A stretch of 64,000 bases of DNA from Rummeliibacillus pycnus_A (GCF_044359855.1 NZ_CP132291.1:4278001-4342000), one strand, 5' to 3'; shown: positions 46,141 through 55,415, numbered from the stretch's first letter. A program made the numbers and translations. Notes: generated from the letters alone by a model not told the origin.

Positions 46141-46177
46141 AATACTCCATGATGGTTGTACCATCATAGAGTATTAC
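46141..46177 (+). terminator. Hairpin after the Imm22-like gene
   Basis: AATACTC-CAT-GATGGT-TGT-ACCATC-ATA-GAGTATT; no T run, so a weak terminator or mRNA 3' stabiliser. Confidence 0.45.
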
Positions 46178-46387
46178 GTGAAATGATAGACTGGAAAAGG
46201 AAGTACGGGCTTAGGTGAGATGACATTTTACATGGCGATGAATATAAACACATGGAATGTATATTAAACTAACGAACTCGTACAAACTTGTAAGTTTTAA
46301 CGTAGTAGTTGCCATGACATATAAAAGGTGTCATACTGTTATTATAAAACTTAAAAATTTAATACTATTTAAAAACAGATGAACTTA

Positions 46388-46432
46388 AAGCACTTGATTG
46401 TCGATTAAAGACAACAAGTGCTTTTTATTTTC
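46388..46432 (+). terminator. Rho-independent terminator
   Basis: AAAGCACTTGATTGTC with GACAACAAGTGCTTT, then TTATTTTC. Confidence 0.65.
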
Positions 46433-46517
46433 AGATTATAATATAGGATATGGTTAAGGATACTAATTTTCAAGAAAATAGAAGAAGATGATAAGTATTA
46501 CCTTGATTTATTAGTAG

Positions 46518-46682
46518 ATTAAAAATATAGAAATACCAAAAGGACAAGTTTTAAATATAGGTAAAGTTGAAAAGCAATATACAAAAACTGGAGCATTACT
46601 AGAAGGCGATGGGGATCAAATATTATTACCACAAGGCTGGTACTCTGAATGGATAAAAGAGACAACGAGAAGTTCCGAGTAG
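46518..46682 (+). pseudogene. Toxin-tip C-terminal remnant
   Basis: Frame reading IEIPKGQVLNIGKVEKQYT then GALLEGDGDQILLPQGWYSEWI to a stop, 14 nt before the next immunity start. The pretoxin part is gone. The motif resembles the ends of secreted NAD-degrading or ribosylating toxins, but I cannot name it. Confidence 0.45.
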
Positions 46683-46695
46683 ATAGGAGGATATA

Positions 46696-46965
46696 ATGGA
46701 TTAGAAAAAGCAGTTAATTGAACAAATAAAAGTGGTAATAAATAAATTAGAAGAAGAATATGCTAAAGCTATCACTAGTGGCGTTTTACAACTTATATAT
46801 AATAGATATAAGAAGGCATTAGAAATATTAGAGAATAATGAAGATATTAAGGGGATAAATATTTTGGGTGGTGTGCGTGCGTATATGGATAGTTATTATG
46901 ACTATCAAAATCCGCTATTAGGAGAATTGCATAAGGCTGAAAAAATAATTAGAATTATTATATAA
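46696..46965 (+). pseudogene. Immunity gene with early stop
   Basis: A strong ribosome site (ATAGGAGG) and ATG 46696 are followed by a TAG at the third codon. The frame then continues open, EEEYAKAITSGVLQLIYNRY through GGVRAYMDSYYDYQNPLLGE, for 85 residues. A GTG at 46732 could restart at low level. Helical, acidic, typical of an immunity protein; family not recognised. Confidence 0.55.
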
Positions 46966-46980
46966 ACGTTAACACGCATC

Positions 46981-47070
46981 AAGTTTTGGTGCCAGGTACT
47001 CAAACAATTATGAAAATAAGCTGCAAATAAAGTCTTTAATCTCTACAGAGGTTGAAGACTTTTTAAGTAT
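46981..47070 (+). repeat. Array spacer/terminator repeat A
   Basis: AAGTTTTGGTGCCAGGTACT, then AGTCTTTAATCTCT-ACAGAGG-TTGAAGACT and a T run. It contains a terminator hairpin and ends each unit of the array. Confidence 0.75.
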
Positions 47071-47141
47071 GATTTTCATTAATTTGAGATGCCTAGATTG
47101 TTATTTATATAAGGTATAAACTGGTAATGTTATAGACGGAA

Positions 47142-47948
47142 ATGTATCAAAATGATAGTGTCGTTCATCCAGTAAAAACGGTAGAGAGCACAATCCAAGC
47201 GATAGCCCATCCAATCGAAACATACGATTATATTTCGAAATCAATCAGTGATTCTTTTGTTCGAGATGTGATTAACGGAGATGCCGAGTCACGTGCACGA
47301 TGGATGTCCTATGCTTTTGGAACCGCCGTGACTTCCGTGGTGGGAACCAAAGGGGCAGGAGCTGTAACGAAGGCAGGAATGGCAACGACGAAAGCCGCTG
47401 CCAAAGCAGGAGTAAGCACAGTAAAAGGTGCACTAAAAGAAACCTCCATCCCCAACCTATTTCCATATGCACCCCAACACCAATTAGCTGGTGTGAATGT
47501 AGGTGGTGTGCCGTTTAATACGGTGGATAGTGTTGGGTTGAGAGATAAGTTGCTTTCTGTGGCTAAGGTGGAGACGAAGGGTACTAAGAGTACGGGTAAA
47601 GGGATAGATATTGAATTAAAGTACAAAGAAAATTGGACCCCATCTCAAAGAGCAGAAGCTGATGTAAAAGTAAAAGCATTAACCGAGGCGAAAACTGTTA
47701 AAACTATTCCTAATCGAGGTGGGACTTCTGCTTCATCTAGATATAAGAAAGTTAAAGGGGTAGATTCTGTTCCTAAAGGAAAAGATGTAGACCACACTAT
47801 TGATTTACAGCTTGGAGGAGCAGATGATATTTTAAATATGAATCCTCTAGACAAAAGTGTAAATCGAAGTTTGGGTAAACAAATTCAGCATAAAACTAAA
47901 GAATATCCACATGGTACAATATTTGATAAGTTTAAAATACGAGATTAA
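47142..47948 (+). CDS. Silent toxin cassette: anchor plus HNH-type tip
   Basis: 268 residues if started at ATG 47142, which has no good ribosome site. There is no LXG domain. Residues 8-148 are the pretoxin anchor (R2) and 149-268 a tip with GKDVDHTIDLQLGGADDILN and KSVNRSLGKQIQHK, an HNH/GH-E-like nuclease pattern. Upstream text (GGTAATGTTATAGACGG) is a vestige of a longer toxin. Probably unexpressed until recombined onto the LXG gene. Confidence 0.7.
   Translation: MYQNDSVVHPVKTVESTIQAIAHPIETYDYISKSISDSFVRDVINGDAESRARWMSYAFGTAVTSVVGTKGAGAVTKAGMATTKAAAKAGVSTVKGALKETSIPNLFPYAPQHQLAGVNVGGVPFNTVDSVGLRDKLLSVAKVETKGTKSTGKGIDIELKYKENWTPSQRAEADVKVKALTEAKTVKTIPNRGGTSASSRYKKVKGVDSVPKGKDVDHTIDLQLGGADDILNMNPLDKSVNRSLGKQIQHKTKEYPHGTIFDKFKIRD
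47166..47585 (+). repeat. Pretoxin anchor repeat R2
   Basis: Near-identical copy of R1 over about 415 bp; differences are scattered single bases. Confidence 0.9.
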
Positions 47949-47962
47949 GGAGGAGTGGAGAA

Positions 47963-48580
47963 ATGTTTGAAAATTTCTATAAATTTTTTGGCTTGAATAA
48001 TAAAAGAGAACCATACAATTTGTCATCATTAAATGATCTTCAATCAAATACGAAGGGATTTTTTGAACTTTACAGATTATATAATGGTTATTCATTTGGG
48101 GAAGGTCTTTATCGATTGCATGAAATTTCCAAAGTTGACTATTGGAATGAATGTGTTACTAAAGCATTTCCTGAATTCTCTGGAAGGATATCTTGTTTTG
48201 GTTACGATTGGCTTGGAAGACAATTTGCTCTTGATAAAGAGAGAATGGAGAATGGAGAGGCACAAATATTAATGTTCGAACCTGGAACGGGGGAAGTTTT
48301 AGAAATTCCGTGTAATTTTATCGAATTTCACAATGAAGAGATTCCAAATTATTCTGATGCTTGTTTAGCATCAGAGTTCTATAATAGTTGGAAGGAAGTA
48401 AATGAGATAAACTTAAGTAATGATGAGTGTGTTGGGTACAGAGTTATGTTATTTCTTGGTGGAGAAGATACTATTGAAAATTTAGAGAAGAGCAATTTAG
48501 AGGTATATTGGGAAGTGTGTAGCAGAGTATTACAAAAAACGAGAAGTATACCTGAAGGTACAACCATTGAATTTAATTAG
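47963..48580 (+). CDS. Immunity protein with DUF1851 (Tdi1-like) domain
   Basis: 205 residues, acidic. The N-terminal half is GAD/SUKH-like; the C-terminal FLGGEDTIENLEKSNLEVYW is the DUF1851 signature found in immunity proteins such as Tdi1. GGAGGAG precedes the ATG, 14 nt after the HNH-type cassette stop. Its partner should be that tip. Confidence 0.75.
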   Translation: MFENFYKFFGLNNKREPYNLSSLNDLQSNTKGFFELYRLYNGYSFGEGLYRLHEISKVDYWNECVTKAFPEFSGRISCFGYDWLGRQFALDKERMENGEAQILMFEPGTGEVLEIPCNFIEFHNEEIPNYSDACLASEFYNSWKEVNEINLSNDECVGYRVMLFLGGEDTIENLEKSNLEVYWEVCSRVLQKTRSIPEGTTIEFN

Positions 48581-48669
48581 TCTAGATTAGTATTATCCCC
48601 TAAGAGTATGGGGAATAACAATTCGTATGGAATGGCAATACCCAGGAGAAGTGATTGATATTCGAAAAT

Positions 48670-48735
48670 AGTTCCAAAATAAGCTACAAATAGAGTCTTT
48701 AATCTCACCGAGGTTGAAGGCTTTTTAAATACTAT
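48670..48735 (+). repeat. Array spacer/terminator repeat B
   Basis: AATAAGCTACAAATAGAGTC then TTTAATCTC-ACCGAGG-TTGAAGG and CTTTTTAAAT. Shorter at its left end than copy A. Confidence 0.7.
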
Positions 48736-48738
48736 TTA

Positions 48739-48870
48739 TTAATTATTGATATCCTTGATGCAAGGAACATCTATATAAAAGAAGGACTTTATACACCTGA
48801 GATACTTTCAGGGCTATTGGAAGTAATAAGATTAAATAAAGCGAAGTATCCAAATATGTTTTATATATAA
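48739..48870 (+). pseudogene. Toxin-tip C-terminal stub
   Basis: Last 40 or so codons of a tip: DARNIYIKEGLYTPEILSGL then NKAKYPNMFYI and stop, 15 nt before the Imm30-like start. Anchor and catalytic part are missing. Confidence 0.5.
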
Positions 48871-48885
48871 TGGGAGGTGGAGAAG

Positions 48886-49392
48886 TTGGACATATTAGTC
48901 GAACATACTGAATTAAAGAATAATCGTTTATTAAGAGATGAGAATGAAGTAGAAAAATTTGAGAAATCTATAGAAAATATTTTAGTGATGAAGGATGTTA
49001 AACATATAGAAATATTGTGTCAAGGGTTTGATGATTTAACAGAAAACGATGAAGTATTGTTTGGGTTAATTCATGCTATTGAGTCGTATGATAACATTGT
49101 TAGTTCTGAAGTTTCGTTGGAAGTGTTAGCTAATTCTATTCCTAAAATGCTTCCTCATGCTCAGGAATGGTTAAAAATACTTCACAAAAGGATATTAAAT
49201 CATGAACCATCGAGAAATGTATATAAAAAAATCATTCCTACATTGGACAATGATACTCAGGAATTTATTGTTTCACAACTAACTAGTATTAAAGAAAAGA
49301 ACCCCAGTCGTTTTGAGGAAAGCGTAAATTCAATATTAGATTTCTTGCAGATGGTAAGACCATTGGAGAATGGCCATAATTTTAGAAGCTAG
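48886..49392 (+). CDS. Immunity protein, Imm30-like
   Basis: 168 residues from TTG 48886 (GGGAGGTGG at 7 nt; a GTG at 48877 overlaps it). All-helical, with FDDLTENDEVLFGLIHAIES and EWLKILHKRILNHEPSRNVY, the Imm30 pattern. The cognate toxin is reduced to a stub just upstream. Confidence 0.7.
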   Translation: MDILVEHTELKNNRLLRDENEVEKFEKSIENILVMKDVKHIEILCQGFDDLTENDEVLFGLIHAIESYDNIVSSEVSLEVLANSIPKMLPHAQEWLKILHKRILNHEPSRNVYKKIIPTLDNDTQEFIVSQLTSIKEKNPSRFEESVNSILDFLQMVRPLENGHNFRS

Positions 49393-49409
49393 GAGGAATC
49401 AAATATAGA

Positions 49410-50650
49410 ATGAGAGATTATTTATGTATAGAAGAGAAATGTAGAGAAGGAATTGAATATAATAAAGAGTTTATTGTAGAAAATAGAGAGGATATTAGGA
49501 ATTTGAAGAAGATGAAAAAAATGGTATTCAAAGAAAACCTAAAGATAATAAAAGTATTATAGAAGCGAGATATCTATGGAATTTTAGATATGAGGTGGAG
49601 GATATTAGGGCAATGTATTCTTTAGGAGAAGATATTAGTGCAATAGAAGCATATTTTTATAATGCAATTGATGATTTAGAGCGTACAGGGACTAGAAATG
49701 TTGGATATATAAGTATGCTATGGATGATTTCCTTAGGAATATTATTAGAAACGGATAAAAAGAATATAGAAAGATTAAATAGGGTAATTGAGAAAAAGAA
49801 TATTAATGATTCAGTAATTGATTTTTTATTATGTGCTAGTGATATTGGACACACAAAAATCACCAATGTTTATTTTAAAGAAAATCCATATGCAAAAACA
49901 AGAGAAATTATAGAACTTGCGCAAACAGATAAGAAAGAAGCATCAAACAGATTGAAAACCTACATGGAGAAAGAATGGTTTAAAGGCCACTATGATTATG
50001 AATGGAAAAATGCGCATAAAGAACCGGGATATGTAGGGTTTTGGAGCTTTGAGACAGCCGCACTAGTAAAGATATTAGAACTCGATGATACAAGCCTACT
50101 AAATAATAACCACTATCCATATGATTTGGCACATTACAAGAATTCAATGAAATTCAAACCAATCTCTCTAAGTGATTACAGTACTGAGATTGAGATTGAA
50201 GAGATTGAAGAGATCGAAGAAATAATAGAAGGAATTGAAAATAATCCTTTATTAGAAAGAATGATCCCAATTAGATGGCACTCATTTGTCAATAAATTAA
50301 TTCATGATTATGAGAATATGGATGATCGTAGTTATTATGAAAAATACAAGGAATCGATAGGATTAGGCCAAGTATGGTTTTTATTACAAGAGTATGAAAA
50401 AGAAAATGAGCAAAAAGATCTCTTAGGAAGTATAATTGTTTTTGCGATGACCGAAAAAGGATATATATTACAATTAGATTATAAAGAAGATTTGGAAGAT
50501 TACTATTCAAGTATGAAAAATTACTGGAATGACTCAAGCACAAAGTTGATTCAATTTATATTAGATAATGATCAGAAATATTTTGCATTGGTACCGGTAG
50601 ATGAAAATGTCGGGGATATGTATGAAATTGTTGTTAAAGAAGTAAAGTGA
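49410..50650 (+). pseudogene. PoNi-type immunity gene with frameshift
   Basis: ATG 49410 opens MRDYLCIEEKCREGIEYNKE, the start of DUF1910/DUF1911 (PoNi) immunity proteins. Near 49502 the frame slips by one base; the other frame continues as NGIQRKPKDNKSIIEARYLW, YSLGEDISAIEAYFYNAI and on to residue 400 or so. PoNi neutralises PoNe DNases, but no PoNe domain is here. A GTG at 49595 could give a truncated product. The EIEEIEEIEE run at mid-protein is a small repeat. Confidence 0.75.
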
Positions 50651-50727
50651 ATTTATTAAAAAATCAGTAAAAAATCTACTTCGTTGGTTTTAGGGACCTG
50701 AAAGTAAAATTGAATGAATGATAAAAT

Positions 50728-50764
50728 GGTGGTAGTTGGAAAATCCGACTGCCACTTTTTCTTT
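50728..50764 (+). terminator. Rho-independent terminator
   Basis: GTGGTAGTTGGA-AAA-TCCGACTGCCAC with one G-U pair, followed by TTTTTC. It lies inside the apparent 5' end of the next toxin frame, showing that the true tip begins after it. Confidence 0.65.
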
Positions 50765-51238
50765 AGTGGGGCTAGCTTTAAGGGTACGGGCAGTCCTAGA
50801 CATGAACCAGGAGCTGCAACTGAAAGAAATAATTTTAGAAATAGTCTAGGCACACAGAAAAAACTAATGTATCAAAATGGAGATATAGGTATTATACCTC
50901 AAGAGGTTAGAGATAAGTTAGCAGGTAGAGAATTCAGAAGTTTTAATGAGTTTAGAGTTGAGCTATGGAAAGAGATAGGTAATTCAAATTTTGCAAAGGG
51001 GTTTAATAATGCAAACCGATCACTAATGAATCAGGGTTTTGCTCCAAGGGCACCGAAAAATGGACATTATAGAAGCTTAAATACCTATATTTTACATCAT
51101 AAACAGCCAATTAAAAAAGGGGGAGGAGTGTATGACCTTGATAATTTAATTATTGTTTCTCCAAGAATGCACCAAGAAATTCTTGATAGGTCATATCACT
51201 TTGGGGAAAAAAGGTTCAAGTTTAAGAAACCATTATAG
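50765..51238 (+). CDS. Orphan toxin tip, colicin-like HNH nuclease
   Basis: About 157 codons with no start of its own, no anchor and no LXG domain. It begins with linker text SFKGTGSPRHEPGAAT and ends in a HNH nuclease, TYILHHKQPIKKGGGVYDLD then NLIIVSPRMHQEIL (two metal His plus Asn/His). This is the pattern of colicin/pyocin-type DNases. Its immunity gene follows at 16 nt. It could serve as a donor tip through the linker. Confidence 0.7.
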   Translation, partial: SGASFKGTGSPRHEPGAATERNNFRNSLGTQKKLMYQNGDIGIIPQEVRDKLAGREFRSFNEFRVELWKEIGNSNFAKGFNNANRSLMNQGFAPRAPKNGHYRSLNTYILHHKQPIKKGGGVYDLDNLIIVSPRMHQEILDRSYHFGEKRFKFKKPL

Positions 51239-51253
51239 GAGGTAGGAGTTAAG

Positions 51254-51643
51254 GTGAAGCAAGCAAGAATAAGAAAACTAGTTGAGGAAATAATGGAAAA
51301 AAGATACCTCTTGGAACCTACTGATAAACTAATTACGGAACTTAAGTCGTTCGTAACTTTTCCTGATGTAGGTGATTTATTTTATACTGATCGGGATTAT
51401 GAATACATCAATGATAGAATAATCGATTATGAGAACAGGAAAAAAGATAACTTATCTAAAAAAGATTTGATTGATATGGTCACTAGGATACTAGATGGTT
51501 CTGGGAAGGAGTATGAAATTGATAATCTTTTATTAATAGTAGAAAATGCAGTAAAGAATCCAGACATCTCAGATTATATTTACTATTCAGATGAAGATTT
51601 AACTGCTGAACAAATTATAGAAAAAGCACTTTCAAGTGAATAA
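51254..51643 (+). CDS. Colicin-type immunity protein
   Basis: 129 residues, acidic. The C-terminal half, DLIDMVTRILDGSGKEYEID to PDISDYIYYSDEDLTAEQII, matches the colicin/pyocin DNase immunity fold (HPxxSDxIxxP-like region). The first half repeats the pattern more loosely (PDVGDLFYTDRDYEYI), so the protein may be a duplicated domain. GTG start with AGGAGG at about 11 nt. Partner of the HNH tip upstream. Confidence 0.7.
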   Translation: MKQARIRKLVEEIMEKRYLLEPTDKLITELKSFVTFPDVGDLFYTDRDYEYINDRIIDYENRKKDNLSKKDLIDMVTRILDGSGKEYEIDNLLLIVENAVKNPDISDYIYYSDEDLTAEQIIEKALSSE

Positions 51644-51735
51644 AGTTTTGGTGCTAGGTACTCAAACAATTCTGGAAATAAGCTGTAAATAAAGTCTTTA
51701 ATCTCTACCGAGGTTGAAGGCTTTTTTTAATACGA
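51643..51735 (+). repeat. Array spacer/terminator repeat C
   Basis: AAGTTTTGGTGCTAGGTACT to TCTCTACCGAGGTTGAAGG and seven T residues. Confidence 0.75.
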
Positions 51736-51839
51736 TTTATATTAATTTGAAAAGCTCAAAGTGTTATTTATATGAAGGTGAAAAATGGTAATGTTATAGA
51801 CAGAAAGTTATCAAATGCTCTCAAAATGATCTCTTCGTC

Positions 51840-52243
51840 CATCCAGTAAAAACGGTAGAGAGCACAATCCAAGCGATAGCCCATCCAATCGAAACATACG
51901 ATTATATTTCGAAATCAATCAGTGATTCTTTTGTTCGAGATGTGATCAACGGAGATGCCGAGTCACGTGCACGATGGATGTCCTATGCTTTTGGAACCGT
52001 CGTGACTTCCGTGGTGGGAACCAAAGGGCTAGGTGCTGTATCAAAGACCGGGATGGCAACGACGAAAGTCGCTGCCAAAGCAGGAGTAAGCACGGTAAAG
52101 GGTGCACTAAAAGAAACCTCCATCACAAACTTATTGCCATATGCACCCCAACACCAACTAGCTGGTGTGAATGTAGGCGGTGTGCCGTTTAATACGGTGG
52201 ATAGTGTTGGATTGAGAGATCGGTTGCTTTCTGTGGCGAAGGG
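51840..52243 (+). repeat. Pretoxin anchor repeat R3
   Basis: Like R1/R2, but with a patch of differences around 52027-52075 (GGCTAGGTGCTGTATCAAAG) and an earlier end, AAGGGTATAG. Confidence 0.88.
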
Positions 52244-52708
52244 TATAGATAATGCTTCTGTAACCAACAAGAGTAATTTATATAGAGGTGATAGTTTACT
52301 TCACTCTCCAAAATTTCGAGTTCAGGTGATTTAGTTCCAGCCAGTAAGGATGGTTTATATAAAGGCCGACAAGTAACTGTTACAGAGCATATACTTGGAG
52401 GTTATAGAAAAGGAGCTAAATCTAATAGTCCTTATAATAGTTTTACAAATAACAAAAATGTGATTGGAAATTATGGAGAAAATACAATTGAACTAGATAT
52501 TTCAGCCTTAAGGAAAGATATACAGTCTGGAAAGGTAAAAGATGTTGTTATACTTTCTCCAAAACAAATACAAAAGTTAATTGAAAGAGATGTTGTTTCT
52601 TCTGATTTTTGGAAGAATAGAGCAATTAACTGGACTAAAAGGGATAATGAGTATTTGATTAAAGGGGAAGTTCCTAGCCAATATATTAAGGTTTCAGCTA
52701 AGGAGTGA
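51942..52708 (+). pseudogene. Toxin cassette: anchor plus ART-like tip, frameshifted
   Basis: The frame enters from R3 into KSNLYRGDS, then slips near 52292 and stops. In another frame it resumes as SSGDLVPASKDGLYKGRQVT, then EHILGGYRKGAKSNSPYNSF, and near the end RDNEYLIKGEVP. LYRG (Arg), SPYNSFT (Ser-Thr) and the late E-x-E-like DNEYLIKGE suggest an ADP-ribosyltransferase of the R-S-E class. One base insertion would restore it. No ribosome site, so silent anyway. Confidence 0.65.
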
Positions 52709-52713
52709 GAATT

Positions 52714-53144
52714 TTGAAACTATACTTTTTAAACGAGTTTTTAGGAGATATACGCAATATTAGTGTTGAAGGAATGTGGATTAATGCTCAGATTACCCCT
52801 TCGAAAAATATAGACAAATTTAACGATTTTTTTGCAGCGATTGTTGATGAGGAAAATGATTTTGAAGAAACTAATTATAACGAAGAATGGTTAGATGATA
52901 GCAATTGGTATATTATTGATAATGAAAATAGGAAAAAGGGTATATACATACCTGCAGTTTATCCTGGTAGGGAAATTAACTGGAGGTGGAGATGATTTAT
53001 AGTTGAGATAACTTATATCTTGTTTCGGATACATTTATAGATTTTCTAAATAAATTGGAGATTAGTCAGGATACTTTTAAAGATGGGATTATTGATGTTG
53101 ATGACGTAGAGTTATGGTTAGATGATGATTTACTAAATGATTAA
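52714..53144 (+). pseudogene. Immunity gene, decayed at its 3' end
   Basis: TTG 52714 with AAGGAG at 8 nt starts MKLYFLNEFLGDIRNISVEG and runs to a TGA at 52993. Downstream, another frame continues with DNLYLVSDTFIDFLNKLEIS and ends LDDDLLND at 53144. A frameshift or short deletion has split it. Acidic and small like other immunity proteins; family not recognised. Should pair with the ART-like tip. Confidence 0.55.
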
Positions 53145-53164
53145 TCCTTAAATTAGATTGACGG

Positions 53165-53255
53165 TTAAGTTTGGGTACCAGGTACTCAAACAATTCTGAA
53201 AATAAGCTGCAAATAAAGTCTTTAATCTCTATCGAGGTTGAAGGCTTTTTAATAA
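53165..53255 (+). repeat. Array spacer/terminator repeat D
   Basis: AAGTTTGGGTACCAGGTACT to TCTCTATCGAGGTTGAAGG and CTTTTTAATA. Confidence 0.75.
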
Positions 53256-53319
53256 TTTACATTAATTTGAAAAGCAATGTTATCCATATAAAGTAAAGAT
53301 GGTAACGTTCTAAACGGGA

Positions 53320-54102
53320 ATGTATCAAAATGATAGTGTCCTCCATCCAGTAAAAACGGTAGAGAGCACAATCCAAGCGATAGCCCACCCAATCGAAACC
53401 TACAATTATATTTCGAAATCAATCAGCAATTCCTTTGTTCGAGATGTGATCAACGGAGATGCCGAGTCACGTGCACGATGGATGTCCTATGCTTTTGGAA
53501 CCGTCGTGACTTCCGTGGTGGGAACCAAAGGGGCAGGAGCTGTAACGAAGGCAGGAATGGCAACGACGAAAGCCGCTGCCAAAGCAGGAGTAAGCACAGT
53601 AAAGGGTGCACTAAAAGAAACCTCCATCACAAACTTATTGCCATATGCACCCCAACACCAACTAGCTGGTGTGAATGTAGGCGGTGTGCCGTTTAATACG
53701 GTGGATAGTGTTGGATTGAGAGATAAGTTGCTTTCTGTGGCGAAGGTGGAGACGAAGGGTACGGATAAAGCTGCTAAATATGATGTAGGTCTCTATAATG
53801 AAATAAAAGGTGTACCAGGTTTAGATGCGCATCATATTGGGCAAAAAGCTATCATGAAAAAGTATATAGATGATTATGATCCAAAAGTTGCTCCAGCAAT
53901 ATTGGTACCTAAAGTCGGACATACAATCAGAGGACCTAAAGGAATAGTATCAAGAAGTTCAAAAGGGATTGAAAATGGAAGACAATTACTAGCGAGAGAT
54001 ATTACGGAATTAAGAAGGGTGTATCCAGATATTCCAAACTCACAAATTAAAAAGCTTATTGAATTAAATAAAAATTTATATCCTGAATTAAGGAGGAAAT
54101 AG
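53320..54102 (+). CDS. Silent toxin cassette: anchor plus AHH-type tip
   Basis: 260 residues if started at ATG 53320 (MYQNDSVLHPVKTV), again with no fair ribosome site and no LXG domain. Anchor R4 (8-147), then a tip with GVPGLDAHHIGQKAIMKKY and PAILVPKVGHTIRGPKG, a His-His nuclease motif of the AHH kind. Ends ELRRK; the AGGAGG of the Arg codons serves the next gene. Intact frame, so ready for use if recombined. Confidence 0.7.
   Translation: MYQNDSVLHPVKTVESTIQAIAHPIETYNYISKSISNSFVRDVINGDAESRARWMSYAFGTVVTSVVGTKGAGAVTKAGMATTKAAAKAGVSTVKGALKETSITNLLPYAPQHQLAGVNVGGVPFNTVDSVGLRDKLLSVAKVETKGTDKAAKYDVGLYNEIKGVPGLDAHHIGQKAIMKKYIDDYDPKVAPAILVPKVGHTIRGPKGIVSRSSKGIENGRQLLARDITELRRVYPDIPNSQIKKLIELNKNLYPELRRK
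53344..53760 (+). repeat. Pretoxin anchor repeat R4
   Basis: Near-identical to R1 and R2 over about 415 bp; the far end shares the ACAAACTTATTGCCATATGC variant with R3. Confidence 0.9.
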
Positions 54103-54107
54103 TAGGC

Positions 54108-54458
54108 ATGAATAAACAAGATATTATTAAACATTTACATCAATCAATAATAAAGGAGAATTTAACAGCTTATCGTGAATTATTTTTAAATACGAATATT
54201 AATGAAGTGACTGATCCATATTGGAAGGAAGCATTGAAATTTTATTCAGAACTTTCTAATGAAAATAAAGACGTATTATTTAAAATAATGGAGCAAATAG
54301 AAGTGGACACTTTATCTACAGTTTTAGGTGTAATAGATGAAGGATTGATGATTGAAGATAAAGAGGTGGAGTTTGAATTGACTATTAATGATAATAGTAA
54401 GCCTATTAACGGTGACCTACAAGATTTATTCTTAGAGTATGATGAAGAAAATAGATAA
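54108..54458 (+). CDS. Putative immunity protein of the AHH-type tip
   Basis: 116 residues, acidic, helical, with ILKFYSEL-type centre (EALKFYSELSNENKDVLFKI), VDTLSTVLGVIDEG and the ending NGDLQDLFLEYDEENR. I have no named family. Placed 6 nt after the toxin stop, with AGGAGG upstream, so it should be the cognate immunity protein. Confidence 0.65.
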   Translation: MNKQDIIKHLHQSIIKENLTAYRELFLNTNINEVTDPYWKEALKFYSELSNENKDVLFKIMEQIEVDTLSTVLGVIDEGLMIEDKEVEFELTINDNSKPINGDLQDLFLEYDEENR

Positions 54459-54499
54459 GGTTGGTAGTGCTTAACTTAATTCTATATAAGGGCATAAAA

Positions 54500-54665
54500 G
54501 TTCAATGTGCCAGTCACCCAAACAATTCAGAAAATACAAGTACGAATTAAATCCTTACTTTTTGGAGATTAAGGACTTTTATCTTTGAAGTTTTTGGTAT
54601 CAGGTACTCAAATAACTCTGAAAATAATCTATAAATAAAATCTTTAATCTCTACCGAAGTTGAAC
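54500..54665 (+). repeat. Two degenerate array spacer repeats (E)
   Basis: First a diverged copy (CCAGTCACCCAAACAATTC, TTAAATCCTTA ... TTAAGGA), then TTTTTGGTATCAGGTACTCA to TCTCTACCGAAGTTGAAC. The second breaks off into the ribosome site of the next gene, showing a deletion joint inside the repeat. Confidence 0.65.
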
Positions 54666-54682
54666 GAGGAGGGTGTTAAAAA

Positions 54683-55252
54683 GTGGAAGGATTAAAAAAG
54701 AAATTAGATGAAATAGTTGATTTTGATATAAAAGATATAGATACAATTTGGGATGAAGCTGATATAAAAACATTTGAAGAAAATCATAATTTAAAGTTAC
54801 CTCAGGACTATGTTTTTTATTTGAAGCATTACGGTAATGATTATATAAGAGAAGACTTTCGGTTTATTCCACTAATAGAATTGCCAAAAACGATTAAGCA
54901 AACCCAATTTGAAATAGATTCTTTTTATGGATTAAATAATGATGAGAATAGATTGGATGATAAAATTAACATCTATCAGGATATATTACCAGGTGATTTG
55001 TTTCCAATTGCAGATTTGCCAGGCGGAGATTTAGTATGCATGGGTAAGCAGGGGGATAAACATAATAAAATTTATATTTGGTTTCATGAGATGGACGGAG
55101 AAAATGTTTTCTTAGTTTGTGATTCTTTTGGAAACTTTATAGAAAACTTTAAAAGAATAAATGTAGAAAAAAATACCCTAGATAATGTTAAATTAAATTT
55201 GGGTGATAAATTAAATGACTTTTTAAAAAATGCTTCTAAAAATATGAAATGA
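54683..55252 (+). CDS. Orphan SUKH (SMI1/KNR4) immunity protein
   Basis: 189 residues. SMI1/KNR4 fold: IKTFEENHNLKLPQDYVFYL at the start, then FRFIPLIEL and LPGGDLVCMG. This superfamily neutralises many nuclease toxins. No toxin precedes it; the upstream sequence is the broken spacer repeat. GAGGAGGGTG before the GTG/TTG start region supports expression. Confidence 0.75.
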   Translation: MEGLKKKLDEIVDFDIKDIDTIWDEADIKTFEENHNLKLPQDYVFYLKHYGNDYIREDFRFIPLIELPKTIKQTQFEIDSFYGLNNDENRLDDKINIYQDILPGDLFPIADLPGGDLVCMGKQGDKHNKIYIWFHEMDGENVFLVCDSFGNFIENFKRINVEKNTLDNVKLNLGDKLNDFLKNASKNMK

Positions 55253-55415
55253 ATAGAAATTTAAGAGATAAAATCCACCTGTTCTATTTATTCGATATAT
55301 ACAGTTTTCTGAAATAGTTTATGTTCGTGGCATAAGTTGGATCTAATGCCATTTTGAATCTACGTCAAGATTTCGGACCAATTTTAATGATTTAAAAAAA
55401 TAAGGATGGAAAAAA

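Noticed and set aside
44961..52270. 95-116-codon minus-strand frames opposite each anchor
   Set aside because: Same reason: shadows of the repeated anchor, with no starts of their own.
44952..53696. 72-codon plus-strand frames of Arg-rich protein repeated at each anchor
   Set aside because: They are out-of-frame readings of the anchor repeats, conserved only because the DNA is; no ribosome sites.
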